DNA of 39,862 nt from Vibrio hepatarius (GCF_011806575.1 NZ_JAATOO010000033.1:1-39862); one strand, 5' to 3'. Shown: positions 15,383-23,710, counted from the first letter of the stretch. Translations and numbers: made by a program. The notes: a model not told the origin generated them from the letters alone.

Positions 15383-15648
15383 CTAGCCCACCTTCCAATA
15401 AATATGAAACAACATACCCATTCTGCATACCTCTTCTCGCTACTCTTTAATGCTGGATAGCTTTAAGCATCTTGAGTTCATTGGCTTTAGAAATCCCGAG
15501 TAGACACTAAAGTCTTATTTTTAAGACAAGTAATTTAAATTAACCCCTCCTATGCTTAAGCAGCAAAGCCAACAAGAACATACTAAATTGATGCGCTGTG
15601 GTTATTAAGAAAATGCATATTTTATTGTTCCGCAAAATCGGAGGACGC

Positions 15649-15966
15649 ATGAATACTCACTTACAAAGATGTTTAACCATTGCAATATTCACAACTACCA
15701 CACCCACTGTATTCGCGACGAGTATTGAAAACCCTAGTTTTGAGACTGGCGATCTTACAGGGTGGCAATCAACGGCGATGACCAATGTCGTACAAACGTA
15801 TAGCGGTGCCTCTAGCCCTTACGAACCTGACCATGTTCCACTCACTTACTCAGCGCAATGGGGAGAGTACTTTGCAACGATAAAACAGGGATGCTCTGGG
15901 GTGACATCTTTATCGCAAAGTTTTTTCGCCAACGAAGGAGAGACTCTTCTGGGCTGGTCGCTCTAA
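15649..15966 (+). pseudogene. Truncated exported protein with NPSFETG-type beta-sandwich
   Basis: From the ATG at 15649 (GGAGG just upstream): a signal peptide (ending VFA-TS near residue 24) and the start of a carbohydrate-binding-like or anchor-type beta-sandwich, with NPSFETGDLTGWQ. It stops after 105 residues at a TAA right after GETLLGWS. Another frame continues with RSKNQAT and stops, as if a small indel had broken a longer gene. Sequence to about 16167 is open in the original frame but not convincingly related. Best read as a degraded gene; a genuinely short secreted protein is the alternative. Confidence 0.5.
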
Positions 15967-16297
15967 AAATCAAGCAACCTGACTTTTTCTCATCTAACTG
16001 GAGAAGAGATAGCAGCATTCGCAAAGGTTTCGGTAGCACCTATAAGTCAGAGAAACTCAACGACAGCAACGTTTTTTCTCGGTAGCGCAAACGAAGATTC
16101 AACATTGCTCCTTTTGGCTATGATGAATCCTGTTTATATCGACACGCCAGAAGTCAACGAATGTTGAATTATCGATTACTCGTATAAATAATGAAACAAT
16201 ATTTCATTAAAATTAATTACACCTTAACCAAAATGAAACAAAAGGTATCTATGCTCGGTTCCCACTGCTACTTAGTTAATTTACGGAAGGGACGAAC

Positions 16298-18043
16298 ATG
16301 GCAAGCTGCCGAGTTGTTATCAAAAATTGTATATCTACTACTATATTATTATTATCTTTGACTGCATGTAATGGTGATCGCAATGAAAGTTTAGATGCCG
16401 ATACTAGAGCAACTAAAGAAAATGCAACATCAAGAAATAGTTTTCTCTTTGACTACGGTTCACAATGGAAGTATTTAGATACTGGTTATGCACCACCAAG
16501 TGAATGGACACAAATAACATTTGACGATTCAGATTGGAAAAATGGGAAAGGTACATTTTTTAATAACTACGACTATCCAAAAGTTATAAATACTAAGATT
16601 CTGGATTATGAAAAAGTGCCAGAATTTACCGATTCACCAACCCCAAGCGCTTATTATTTCCGAAAAAACATGATAATTGATGATATAAAGTCAGTTAAGG
16701 ACTTATATCTTAGATTAATTATTGATGATGCCGCTGCAATTTTTGTGAATGGTAAAGAAATAGCACGCTCTCCATTACTAGACCCAAACATCGAACTAAC
16801 AAATACGACAAAACCTTTCGAGTACTCGAGATATGGGAAAGGTACAGAAAATCGCTTTATATTACCTAGTAACGCTTTTGTAGAGGGAAAGAATACGATT
16901 GCTGTTGTTGTCTTTAATCAAGTTGAAGATGGTAGTGATGTCCAGTTTAATGCATCACTTACTGATGAGTTAGATTACTCTAACGGTTCAGATGGTCCGT
17001 ACGTTACTCTAAATGAAGATGGAACGGTGAAGGTTGAAAGACTAAATAACGATAGATGGGAAAGCCAAACTTATAATAGCACCGCTGACGCTGAAGTCTT
17101 AGTTGAATTACCGAATGAACTTGGGCAATTTAGTGTCAGCCTTAAAAGTGAATATACAGCCCCGGCTTACACATATGATAAACCAGGCAAGTTCTTTATG
17201 ACCGCTGACATTGAGGGTAATATTGAAGCCTTAGTCTTTATGCTCATTCAAGCAGAAGTTATGGATGAAAATTACAATTGGACTTATGGGACGGGTCACT
17301 TATATTACTTAGGCGATATTTTTGACAGAGGTGAATATGTAGCCGAGAGTTTGTGGTTGCTGTATCATTTAGAGAATCAAGCTAGGATTGCGGGGGGTGA
17401 TGTACACCTTATTCTAGGGAATCATGATCTTATGAACATGTATGGTGACTTCCGCTATATGAATGCTCGCTACTTTGAGACACAAACCCTTAGAAATAAA
17501 ACCTTCAAAGAGATGTATTCTAAAGATACGGTTCTTGGAAAATGGTTGCGCACAAAAAATATATTAGAAATTGCTGGCGAAGAAGTATTATTTGTCCATG
17601 CTGGCTTCAACCCTGACTTTATAACCGGGCTTAAGGATAAAGTAATAGATCTTAAGGAAGTTAACGAAATAGGTCGAGAGCACGCTGATAAAAAATATGA
17701 TAAAGGGGACTATAAGTACTATCTACCTTCACGCTTATATTGGGCGAGAAACATTCCCCAAGGAAAATTCAGTCAAGCGCAATTGGACGATGCTTTGACA
17801 ACTATTGGAGCTAAAAAAGTTGTTCTCGGTCATACCGTTTTTACTAAACCCACATCAATTTGTGCTGATAAAGTCCTCATGGTCGATGTTGATCACAATA
17901 AGAACTTTTATGAACAACAAAGAATTCAAGCAGCCGAATATGACGGTGGCAATTACTACCACTTCGAGGCAAATAAAGAAAAAGGGACAGCGACGCGTTC
18001 TCTTATCGAGTCAGCGGCGGCGGGCTCTTACTGTAAGCAATAA
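16298..18043 (+). CDS. Lipoprotein with calcineurin-like phosphoesterase domain
   Basis: A 581-residue protein. The N-terminus is a lipoprotein signal with lipobox LTAC (Cys24). Residues about 50-225 form a galactose-binding-like beta-sandwich (FDDSDW; AYYFRKN; LIIDDAAAIFVNGKEIA). Residues about 298-560 are a PPP-type metallophosphoesterase: GDIFDRGE (339-346), GNHD (374-377), VHAG (433-436) and GHT (511-513). The first metal motif, normally D-x-H-G, reads DIEG (304-307), so a His ligand is Glu. Probably envelope-anchored; substrate (phosphoprotein, nucleotide or other phosphoester) cannot be told. A+T-rich, single-gene unit. Confidence 0.82.
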   Translation: MASCRVVIKNCISTTILLLSLTACNGDRNESLDADTRATKENATSRNSFLFDYGSQWKYLDTGYAPPSEWTQITFDDSDWKNGKGTFFNNYDYPKVINTKILDYEKVPEFTDSPTPSAYYFRKNMIIDDIKSVKDLYLRLIIDDAAAIFVNGKEIARSPLLDPNIELTNTTKPFEYSRYGKGTENRFILPSNAFVEGKNTIAVVVFNQVEDGSDVQFNASLTDELDYSNGSDGPYVTLNEDGTVKVERLNNDRWESQTYNSTADAEVLVELPNELGQFSVSLKSEYTAPAYTYDKPGKFFMTADIEGNIEALVFMLIQAEVMDENYNWTYGTGHLYYLGDIFDRGEYVAESLWLLYHLENQARIAGGDVHLILGNHDLMNMYGDFRYMNARYFETQTLRNKTFKEMYSKDTVLGKWLRTKNILEIAGEEVLFVHAGFNPDFITGLKDKVIDLKEVNEIGREHADKKYDKGDYKYYLPSRLYWARNIPQGKFSQAQLDDALTTIGAKKVVLGHTVFTKPTSICADKVLMVDVDHNKNFYEQQRIQAAEYDGGNYYHFEANKEKGTATRSLIESAAAGSYCKQ

Positions 18044-18083
18044 TGTCATTTATTTTTCAGACTTCTTAGCCTGAGATCAGTTT

Positions 18084-18135
18084 AAGCCATCGCTACGTAA
18101 CTTGTTTCGACGAGTTCGACATTGAGCGATGGCTT
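18084..18135 (+). terminator. Terminator after the metallophosphoesterase lipoprotein
   Basis: AAGCCATCGCT (18084-18094) pairs with AGCGATGGCTT (18125-18135), with a smaller inner stem AACTTG/CGAGTT in the loop. A T-run (GGCTTTTCTG) ends the structure. Confidence 0.6.
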
Positions 18136-18288
18136 TTCTGGAAACGATTTCGTCTAAATTAAACCTTACCATCCACAAATAACCAGATACTAAATCCTGA
18201 AGCTGTCTATTTTCATCACAATGTAAAATAATTTTCTATAAAGATCATAGTACTACAACTCGGAAAAATTTGACTGAAAGGCTATTAT

Positions 18289-18996
18289 GGCTTTGTTTCC
18301 TAAGTCAGGGAACTAAATCATCACCCTGTGATCTGATCAGCTAAGTTCACTCAAATACTCAAACCAATGGCTAAGCCTCGCTACAAAACAACCAATTGGA
18401 AACACTATAACCAAGCTTTAATTAATCGCGGCTCACTGACATTTTGGATTGATGAAGAGACCATTCAGCTATGGAAGCAAATCAAGCAGGGAAACCGTGG
18501 AAGACCTCGCTTGTTTAGTGACTTAGCCATTACGACGGCTCTTATGGTTAAGCGGGTATTTTAACTACCGTTGTCATGCCCTCATTATTCATGCATTAGC
18601 AAGCGAGCTAAAACGGTCAACGTCACGTTAAAGACAAAAACTAAAGGAACAATCCAGCATTTAGCAATTGATGCGACAGGACTAAAGGTCTACGGTGAGA
18701 GCGAGTGGAAAGTCAAAAAGCATGGCACTGACGGGAAGCGTCGTGTCTGGTGAAAGTTACATTTAGCGGTCGATACAGACACGCATGAGATCATTGCCGC
18801 TGAGTTAAGTTTATTGAATGTGAGCGACGGTGAAGCGCTCCCTAATTTGCTCAAACAGACTCGCCGAAGAATCGCAGAGATATCTGGCGATGGTGCTTAT
18901 GACACAAGGTTGTGCTACGAAGCCATTCGCATCAAACGAGCCGCCCCGCTCATTCTAGGCGTGCTTTTAATTGAACTCGAATTAGGAAACAAAGCC
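18289..18996 (+). mobile_element. Internally deleted IS5-family (IS903-like) element
   Basis: Perfect 15-bp terminal inverted repeats GGCTTTGTTTCCTAA occur at 18289-18303 and 18982-18996. Full-length relatives are about 1.05 kb; this copy is 708 bp. Between the ends is a broken IS5-type transposase. No target-site duplication is recognisable in the flanks. The element cannot encode its own transposase but still has intact ends, so a related active IS could mobilise it. Confidence 0.88.
18367..18960 (+). pseudogene. IS5-family transposase remnant
   Basis: Three pieces of one transposase are readable. Residues from 18367 (MAKPRYKTTNWKHYNQAL...) run to LMVKRVF and a stop; the segment then resumes near 18571 (SCPHYSCISKRAKTVNV...IDATGLKVYG), meaning a short internal deletion. 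An in-frame TGA follows RRVW (18752), and the frame continues KLHLAVDTDTHEI...SDGEALPNLL...ISGDGAYDT to AAPLI. The 3' third, with the catalytic Glu region, is gone; only the right inverted repeat follows. The DDE motifs DATGLK and GDGAYD are still visible. Confidence 0.88.
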
Positions 18997-19092
18997 CCTC
19001 TAGTACCTCAGTTGTCTCTTCATAATTGGCAAATTTTAAGAGTAAGCATCTGCTGGATTTACTAGGATGTCTTTGTGTACCGAATCTCTCAC

Positions 19093-19521
19093 TTATACTT
19101 GCTCAACCAGTTTTTGTAATATGCGAATCATTTCATCACGCTCTTGTCGTTCAAGAACACTTAGCATTTCTTGATTGACGCCTACCGCAATGGGCTGAAG
19201 CTGCTCTTTTAGAGCTCTGCCTTTATCCGTTAGAAAAATACAAAATGAACGTCGACTGTTTGGGTCCGTTTGTCTCACCACCAAGCCAAGATTTTCAAGC
19301 TTATCTAGGGTTCGCGTGGTAGTCGAGTTTTCTACTTTGGCTTTCTGAGCGATTTCTCTTTGTGTGACACCTTCTTTCTCCCACAAACACATCAATGTTG
19401 GCCATAAGGCTATTGTTAATCCGTGTTTTTTTAACTCCGTATCAAGTACTTTGGCGGCATTATTTGCCAACACATTGATCAACCAACCGAAACTGCTCTC
19501 TCGATCGAATTCCTCACTCAT
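19093..19521 (-). CDS. MarR-family transcriptional regulator
   Basis: A 142-residue winged-helix regulator. The start at 19521 (MSEEFDRESSFGWLINVLAN) is preferred; an in-frame extension upstream overlaps the cytochrome b gene and is not conserved-looking. Core motifs: LTIALWPTLMCLWEKEGVTQ (recognition region begins), IAQKAKVENSTTTRTLDKLE (recognition helix) and the wing RQTDPNSRRSFCIFLTDKG. It lies 29 bp after the cytochrome b gene and is co-transcribed with it. It is therefore a good candidate to bind the large palindrome at 20208-20261 and autoregulate the cluster. Confidence 0.88.
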   Translation of the reverse strand: MSEEFDRESSFGWLINVLANNAAKVLDTELKKHGLTIALWPTLMCLWEKEGVTQREIAQKAKVENSTTTRTLDKLENLGLVVRQTDPNSRRSFCIFLTDKGRALKEQLQPIAVGVNQEMLSVLERQERDEMIRILQKLVEQV

Positions 19522-19550
19522 ATCACCAATCACTACCTTTACTTTTAACA

Positions 19551-20174
19551 TCACGAAAATACAACTATTGCTATGGTAACTGATGTCGACACAGCTAGCA
19601 CTATTAATGCGCGCCATTGCGATACAAACATCAGGGGCTCGGTTGGTATCACGTGAATGGATTTTCCTGTCACCATAGTCCATGTCAGAGGTTTCGAACG
19701 AAACTTATAAAATAAAATGGCCAGCACATGCAGTCCCACAAGCCCAAGCAGTGCTTTAGCAAACAGTGAATGGATATTCTCAAGTAAAGCCACGACTTCA
19801 TCATTAAGCAAAATTTCTGCATACGGCCAGCTGTCCAGAAAACCGGCAACAGCCAGACCACAAAGACATTGGATGAATAGTGTAAAAACTATGGTAATAA
19901 CCATCCATCCACCAGCAGGGTTATGCCCCGGCGCGACTGTTTCTTTGCCAGAGATATAACGCAAAACATAGATCGGAGAACGAAGAAACTGTTTAAAGCG
20001 GCTAGTTTCGCTCCCTACAATCCCCCAAATCAAACGCCAAATGACCAATGTCAAAATAGCCAGACCAAAGGGAATATGAGGACCACTCCCAGTAAACCCG
20101 GTTACTAGAAGAGCTGCGAACAGTATCATTTGCACCCAGTGATATAAACGAGTTGATAAATCCCAAATTTTCAT
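19551..20174 (-). CDS. Membrane cytochrome b (b561 / Ni-hydrogenase b-type domain)
   Basis: A 207-residue di-haem cytochrome b with four or five membrane spans. The start at 20174 (MKIWDLSTRLYHWVQ) has GAGGGG upstream and matches the family N-terminus, with the haem-ligand His in LYHW. Further His residues are in PAGGW-adjacent GHNP, IHSLFAKALL and GLHVLAIL. These proteins pass electrons between quinol and periplasmic c-type cytochromes. It is divergent from a cytochrome c' gene across a 122-bp promoter, the common pairing of b-type and c'-type genes. Confidence 0.9.
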   Translation of the reverse strand: MKIWDLSTRLYHWVQMILFAALLVTGFTGSGPHIPFGLAILTLVIWRLIWGIVGSETSRFKQFLRSPIYVLRYISGKETVAPGHNPAGGWMVITIVFTLFIQCLCGLAVAGFLDSWPYAEILLNDEVVALLENIHSLFAKALLGLVGLHVLAILFYKFRSKPLTWTMVTGKSIHVIPTEPLMFVSQWRALIVLAVSTSVTIAIVVFS

Positions 20175-20207
20175 TTCTAGCCCCTCGCAGGATAAGTATG
20201 CTCTCCA

Positions 20208-20261
20208 CATAAATTTACACCGCAATTATTGCAATAGCAACAATTGCGGTGTAAATTTATG
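20208..20261. promoter_or_regulatory. 54-bp near-perfect palindrome in the divergent cytochrome promoter
   Basis: Arms of 20 bp (20208-20227 and 20242-20261) are perfect inverted repeats. An inner TTGC-AATA-GCAA extends the symmetry, leaving one mismatched pair (20228/20241) and a 4-base centre. It fills nearly half of the 122-bp gap between cytochrome b (minus) and cytochrome c' (plus) and ends 35 bp before the c' start. It could be tandem operator sites for the co-located MarR regulator, or a structured 5' leader. The symmetry is certain; the role is inferred. Confidence 0.7.
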
Positions 20262-20296
20262 GAGTATGAAATGTCCAGACCAGAGGGATAGCCAAC

Positions 20297-20728
20297 ATGA
20301 AAAAAATCATTATCTGTCTACTATATTCGACTCCCCTTCTTGTATACGCGCAAGATTACTCGCAACAAATTAACAGCAGGCAAGAGGCGTTTGAACAAAT
20401 TAAAAGCTTGATTAAAAACACTAAAAGAACGCTTGATGGTCCCAATACCAATTGGAGCAAATTACAACAACATACTACGTCTTTGACGGAGCGCAGTAAG
20501 TCACTTCAGACACTATTCCCGTCAGGAAGTCAATCTGGTAGCAAAGCGAAGGAAAGTATTTGGACCAAACCAGAGAGGTTTCAACAACTCTTAGCGCGAA
20601 TGGACCAAGGGTTTCAAGAGCTGTATCAGGCGAGTAAAAACCAAGACGTAACTCTTGCAGAGATGGGTTTGGACAAGGCAAAAAGCACTTGCAAGAGTTG
20701 TCATCGCAGCTATCGATCTCGTTGGTAA
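20297..20728 (+). CDS. Cytochrome c' (periplasmic, C-terminal haem)
   Basis: A 143-residue protein with GAGGG upstream and a signal peptide (MKKIIICLLYSTPLLVYAQ). The rest is a predicted four-helix bundle with a single CKSCH haem motif at 132-136, the C-terminal position diagnostic of cytochrome c'. Such proteins have a five-coordinate haem that binds NO and can protect against nitrosative stress. It is slightly shorter than classical forms. Its partner cytochrome b lies divergently; a DUF2269-type membrane protein gene follows 107 bp downstream. Confidence 0.88.
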   Translation: MKKIIICLLYSTPLLVYAQDYSQQINSRQEAFEQIKSLIKNTKRTLDGPNTNWSKLQQHTTSLTERSKSLQTLFPSGSQSGSKAKESIWTKPERFQQLLARMDQGFQELYQASKNQDVTLAEMGLDKAKSTCKSCHRSYRSRW

Positions 20729-20835
20729 AAGCGCTGGGTTACGACAGCAATTATTTGGCCTAAGTAGCTGTGTAGCAAAGAGCCTTTTCGTACGTCTGCA
20801 CTAATGACCTACTAAAATTGTTTTAAGGAAATGAA

Positions 20836-21444
20836 ATGGAATATTTAATTTTAAAGTACTTCCACATTCTAGGCGCTGTGGTGATGGGCTCAGGCTTAAT
20901 AGGTGTTTGGCTCGCAGATATGCGCTCAAGACAACATAGAGAATTGATCCGATTTTCCGAAGCAATTCGATATGTTGCTGTTTTCTATGATGGTCTTGTC
21001 GTACCTGGCGCAATTATTGTGCTGGTTTCGGGGACATGGTTTATTGTTAAATACTATGGCGGTTGGGAGTTTATTAACTTGCCCTGGTTAGCGGGTATGG
21101 TCATTCTGTTTGCATTGGAGTTTATCGAAGGCAATACAATCACAAGGCTGTATTTCATGCGACTGAGGCGCATAACTAAATATGCGTTGGAACAAGGGGC
21201 GATTACTGCTGAATTGGAACAAGAGAGAGCAAAGCTGCTCCCTACTTTTACTCACTACTTAGATATTCCAATGCTATTTGTGATCATCGCATTAGGTGTA
21301 ATCAAGCCAAACACCTGGGATGTGTTTGTTTATGGTGTGATCATATCAACGGTGATTGCAACACTGTTTACTATTGTCGTGCCAAAACTCTATCCATGGA
21401 ATGTAGAAGTGAGTGATGATCACTCAAAAGACAGACCTCATTGA
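20836..21444 (+). CDS. DUF2269-type integral membrane protein
   Basis: A 202-residue protein with AAGGAA 5 bases upstream and four to five hydrophobic helices. The opening EYLILKYFHILGAVVMGSG matches the DUF2269 pattern, in which a helix-1 His is a possible haem or metal ligand. Another His lies in THYLDIPMLF. Function of the family is unknown. Next to cytochromes b and c' it may be a redox partner or haem-bearing membrane sensor; that is inference from position. Confidence 0.75.
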   Translation: MEYLILKYFHILGAVVMGSGLIGVWLADMRSRQHRELIRFSEAIRYVAVFYDGLVVPGAIIVLVSGTWFIVKYYGGWEFINLPWLAGMVILFALEFIEGNTITRLYFMRLRRITKYALEQGAITAELEQERAKLLPTFTHYLDIPMLFVIIALGVIKPNTWDVFVYGVIISTVIATLFTIVVPKLYPWNVEVSDDHSKDRPH

Positions 21445-21508
21445 CAAGTAAGTGAGCCATCCCATTCAGTTTGCGTCAGTGAAAGTGCCTCGAAGCTTTT
21501 AATGTTGA

Positions 21509-22252
21509 TCAAGCGCCTCTTAAAGATAAGCCACCATCGACCACTAGCGTATGCCCAACAATATAACTGGCTTTTTCAGAGAGAAGAAACTCTATTGCAT
21601 CCACTACTTCATCAATAGACGCAAAGCGTTTCATTGGCACCACCTCAGAAACATCGTCCTTTACACTGGGGTTGTCTTTCTCTCTCTGTTCCCAACGTGG
21701 CGTCCATGTTACCCCCGGAGCAACATTATTAACTCGAATCCCTTTGCTTATAGTTTCTATCGCGATTGAACGAGTTAGTCCCTCTATCGCATGTTTTGAT
21801 GCGCTATACATTGAAGCATTAGGCGTTGGCCTTAAGCCATTTACTGAGCTTACATTTACGATAGATGAACCTTCTTTCATTAGGTTAATCTCATGTTTTA
21901 AGCATAATGCTTGCGCCCAAAAGTCTATATGGAGAGTTTCCTTAAGTAAGTCATTGTTAATTTCATTAAAATTTCCTATTGAAGCAATCTGTGGTGATGC
22001 ATTATTTACTGCAACATCTAACCGACCATACTGCTTGTCGATATACTCAAACAAGCCCTCTAACTCTGCCTCTACAATCAGGTCGACCTCTTGATAATCG
22101 ACAGCATCAAGCTCGGGGTATTTGGTTTGAGATTCTAACCAATTCGATTTTGAACGAGAACACGTTATGACCTTGTATCCAGAATTAACCAATCGACGAA
22201 CGGTATACAGCCCGATTCCCCGTGAACCACCTGTTACTAGAGCTACTTTCAA
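21509..22252 (-). CDS. SDR-family oxidoreductase (classical, FabG-like)
   Basis: A 247-residue classical SDR: TGGSRGIG (7-14), NNAS (88-91), catalytic Ser in NVSSVNG, Tyr-x-x-x-Lys in SMYSASKHAIEG, the PG loop NNVAPGV and the C-terminal VDGGLS. All catalytic residues are present, so it should be an active NAD(P)H-dependent reductase or dehydrogenase of unknown substrate. AGGAGG lies before the start. It is convergent with the DUF2269 gene and next to the mobile scar region, so it may be part of the accessory DNA. Confidence 0.88.
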   Translation of the reverse strand: MKVALVTGGSRGIGLYTVRRLVNSGYKVITCSRSKSNWLESQTKYPELDAVDYQEVDLIVEAELEGLFEYIDKQYGRLDVAVNNASPQIASIGNFNEINNDLLKETLHIDFWAQALCLKHEINLMKEGSSIVNVSSVNGLRPTPNASMYSASKHAIEGLTRSIAIETISKGIRVNNVAPGVTWTPRWEQREKDNPSVKDDVSEVVPMKRFASIDEVVDAIEFLLSEKASYIVGHTLVVDGGLSLRGA

Positions 22253-22529
22253 TGTGACCTCCTTTTCTTGTCGATGTTAGACGGCGAATCGCTATCGAAA
22301 TAATAGGCACCATATTTCATAGTGAAGAGTAGATAAATTAATTTAAAAAGAACGTGGGAAATACCGCAAATGTTAACTCTAACGCATTTCGGGAGATAAA
22401 TACGTCAATAAAAAATACCTTCCCCCAACATCACTAATGCCCCCCAAAAAAACATTACACAAGTCTTTCCCGCTGCTGCCAAAATGACAAGCTCCACATA
22501 AACATCTGAATAGATAAAGAAAAGACTGT
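22253..22529. other. Intergenic stretch without recognisable gene
   Basis: A+T-rich DNA upstream of the SDR gene. Short ORFs here have no recognisable family, and nothing structured was found beyond a C-run at 22440-22446. Confidence 0.4.
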
Positions 22530-22756
22530 GATCTTGTCCTACTGGTCTTCTTGGCGATACTGGCTTGCGAACTTGTGGGAGTTTATAACTCTTGGATTGA
22601 TCAGGGTTCCCTTGCGAACAGAATTGACTTTCGATGTACCATATAGGGACCAAAAGAGAGATTTTAAGGCGAATATAGTGAGTCGATTGGGGCGAGAACA
22701 TCGTCGCTAGCAAGACAGGAAAGCACAGGTAAGCTTTGATTAGCCAAGAAAAAATT

Positions 22757-22782
22757 AAAGCCCCGATGCACGTCGAGGCTTT
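22757..22782 (-). terminator. Terminator of the decayed tRNA-Leu copy
   Basis: On the minus strand AAAGCCTCG pairs with CGGGGCTTT (one G-U), followed by AATTTTTTC. It occupies the same relative position as the terminator of the intact tRNA-Leu at 24470-24494. Confidence 0.7.
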
Positions 22783-22795
22783 ACCATATAAATCA

Positions 22796-22847
22796 TGCTA
22801 CCGGCGAGTGGACTTAAACCGCCACGACCGAAGGTAACGGATTTGAA
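22796..22847 (-). pseudogene. Decayed tRNA-Leu 3' half
   Basis: This stretch matches the 3' part of the intact tRNA-Leu(CAA) at 24501 onward, from CCA-proximal acceptor through T-arm and variable arm to the anticodon stem, with about seven substitutions over 50 bases (for example TACCGGCGAGTGG for TACCGGTGGGCGG). Similarity ends inside the anticodon loop, and no 5' half is present. It cannot form a tRNA. Confidence 0.8.
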
Positions 22848-22938
22848 ATTGCTCTGGATGACTATGAACAATTAAAACTTACACTATTTGTTCCTAGCTT
22901 GTTGATTCCCAACTTAAGAATAGCACCGCGTTAAGGCC

Positions 22939-23565
22939 TCACTTTCCAGCCTCACTAACCAACAACTTAATACTTGCTGCACCAAAAAATAATGCGAATA
23001 CACTTTCAAAAAACACTTTAGATTTCAAGTATATTTGCCTAACCCTTTCATGTGAGAAGAGAAAAGCATAACCAAAGAAAACCAAAGAACTAACCGTTCC
23101 AACAACTAAGATTACTGACAGCAACTCTAACGGAGTGGCGGTAGGGGGAACTCCTATTGAATAAAGAGCGCCAAAAAACAAAATCGCTTTCGGGTTAGTT
23201 ATATGGATGAGCAAGCCGTGAAAGTAGCTTCCCTTTTCTGTACCTACCTGTGTTTTAGGCAGATTTAATGGCACTACGCTGGAGGCAGAGCGTAGAGATT
23301 TCAAGGCCAAATACAAAAGGTAGAAAGCCCCACAGTATCTGAGTACTTCAAACAGCCAGACATTGGTATGTAATATGGCAGCAAGACCAAACGCTGCTGA
23401 TGTTGACCAAACCAGAGAACCTGTCAGAACGCCTGCTGCTAAGTATAAGCCAAAGTGGCGACCATGGTTCATTGAGGTTCCGGCTATCGCAAGTGTAGCT
23501 GGACCGGGGCTAGCTATTGCAGCAATTGCGGATACGGCAATAAGCAAATAATTTATCTCTTCCAT
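22939..23565 (-). CDS. LysE/RhtB-family amino-acid exporter
   Basis: A 208-residue inner-membrane exporter of the LysE superfamily. It has the N-terminal signature ASPGPATLAIAGTSMNHG (18-35), normally P-G-P in helix 1, the ITNPKAILFF motif near residue 130 and about six membrane helices. Full length for the family, so apparently functional; substrate (amino acid or analogue) unknown. It lies between the decayed tRNA copy and an attC-like sequence with almost no spare DNA 3' of the stop codon, as in an integron gene cassette. The downstream sequence CCTTAACGCG, 2 bases after the stop, is repeated upstream of the gene. Confidence 0.88.
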   Translation of the reverse strand: MEEINYLLIAVSAIAAIASPGPATLAIAGTSMNHGRHFGLYLAAGVLTGSLVWSTSAAFGLAAILHTNVWLFEVLRYCGAFYLLYLALKSLRSASSVVPLNLPKTQVGTEKGSYFHGLLIHITNPKAILFFGALYSIGVPPTATPLELLSVILVVGTVSSLVFFGYAFLFSHERVRQIYLKSKVFFESVFALFFGAASIKLLVSEAGK

Positions 23566-23589
23566 TTAATCCCAAGCCTCCATGTGAAC

Positions 23590-23708
23590 TTCTAACGTCG
23601 CGTTAAGGGTCCGCAACGCACTACCACCAAGTTTCAATTTACCACCGAAAACACAAATGCCAAGATTTGTACTAAATTCGCCATGTGTTGACTATTTCTC
23701 TTGGACGC
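23590..23708 (-). other. Integron attC-like sequence next to the LysE gene
   Basis: Read on the minus strand, the segment ends CCCTTAACGCGACGTTAG. This has the layout of the 3' simple site of Vibrio attC repeats (CCTTA..C plus GCGTTA). Its 5' end, AGCGTCCAAGAG...GTCAACAC, is imperfectly complementary to the 3' part GTGCGTTGCGGAC...AACGC, as required for a folded attC. It starts exactly where integrase homology stops and ends just before the LysE ribosome site. The terminal G-T-T-A core is present. Recognised from memory of Vibrio attC layout, so moderate confidence. Confidence 0.5.
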
Positions 23709-23710
23709 TA

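Larger units (their letters stand above)
22530..22847. repeat. Diverged direct repeat, copy A
   Basis: This stretch aligns colinearly with 24220-24556. Anchors are ACTGGCTTGCGAAC with ACTAGCTTGTGCGAC, CCATATAGGGACC with CCATATATGGACC, ATTTTAAGG in both, GACAGGAAAG with AACAGGAAAG, then a terminator-like hairpin and a tRNA-Leu 3' part. Identity by eye is roughly two thirds. It marks duplication of the region downstream of tRNA-Leu, or successive insertion of related elements. Confidence 0.65.

Noticed and set aside
18281..19000. Target-site duplication for the IS5-type element
   Set aside because: Flanking bases CTATTAT and CCTCTAG do not give a convincing 4- or 9-bp direct repeat.
19522..19683. 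Longer MarR protein starting inside the cytochrome b gene
   Set aside because: The extension is read from the cytochrome b coding DNA in another frame and does not resemble MarR N-termini.
22405..22713. 102-residue minus-strand ORF
   Set aside because: It lies over copy A of the direct repeat, has no recognisable domain, and the matching frame is not kept in copy B.
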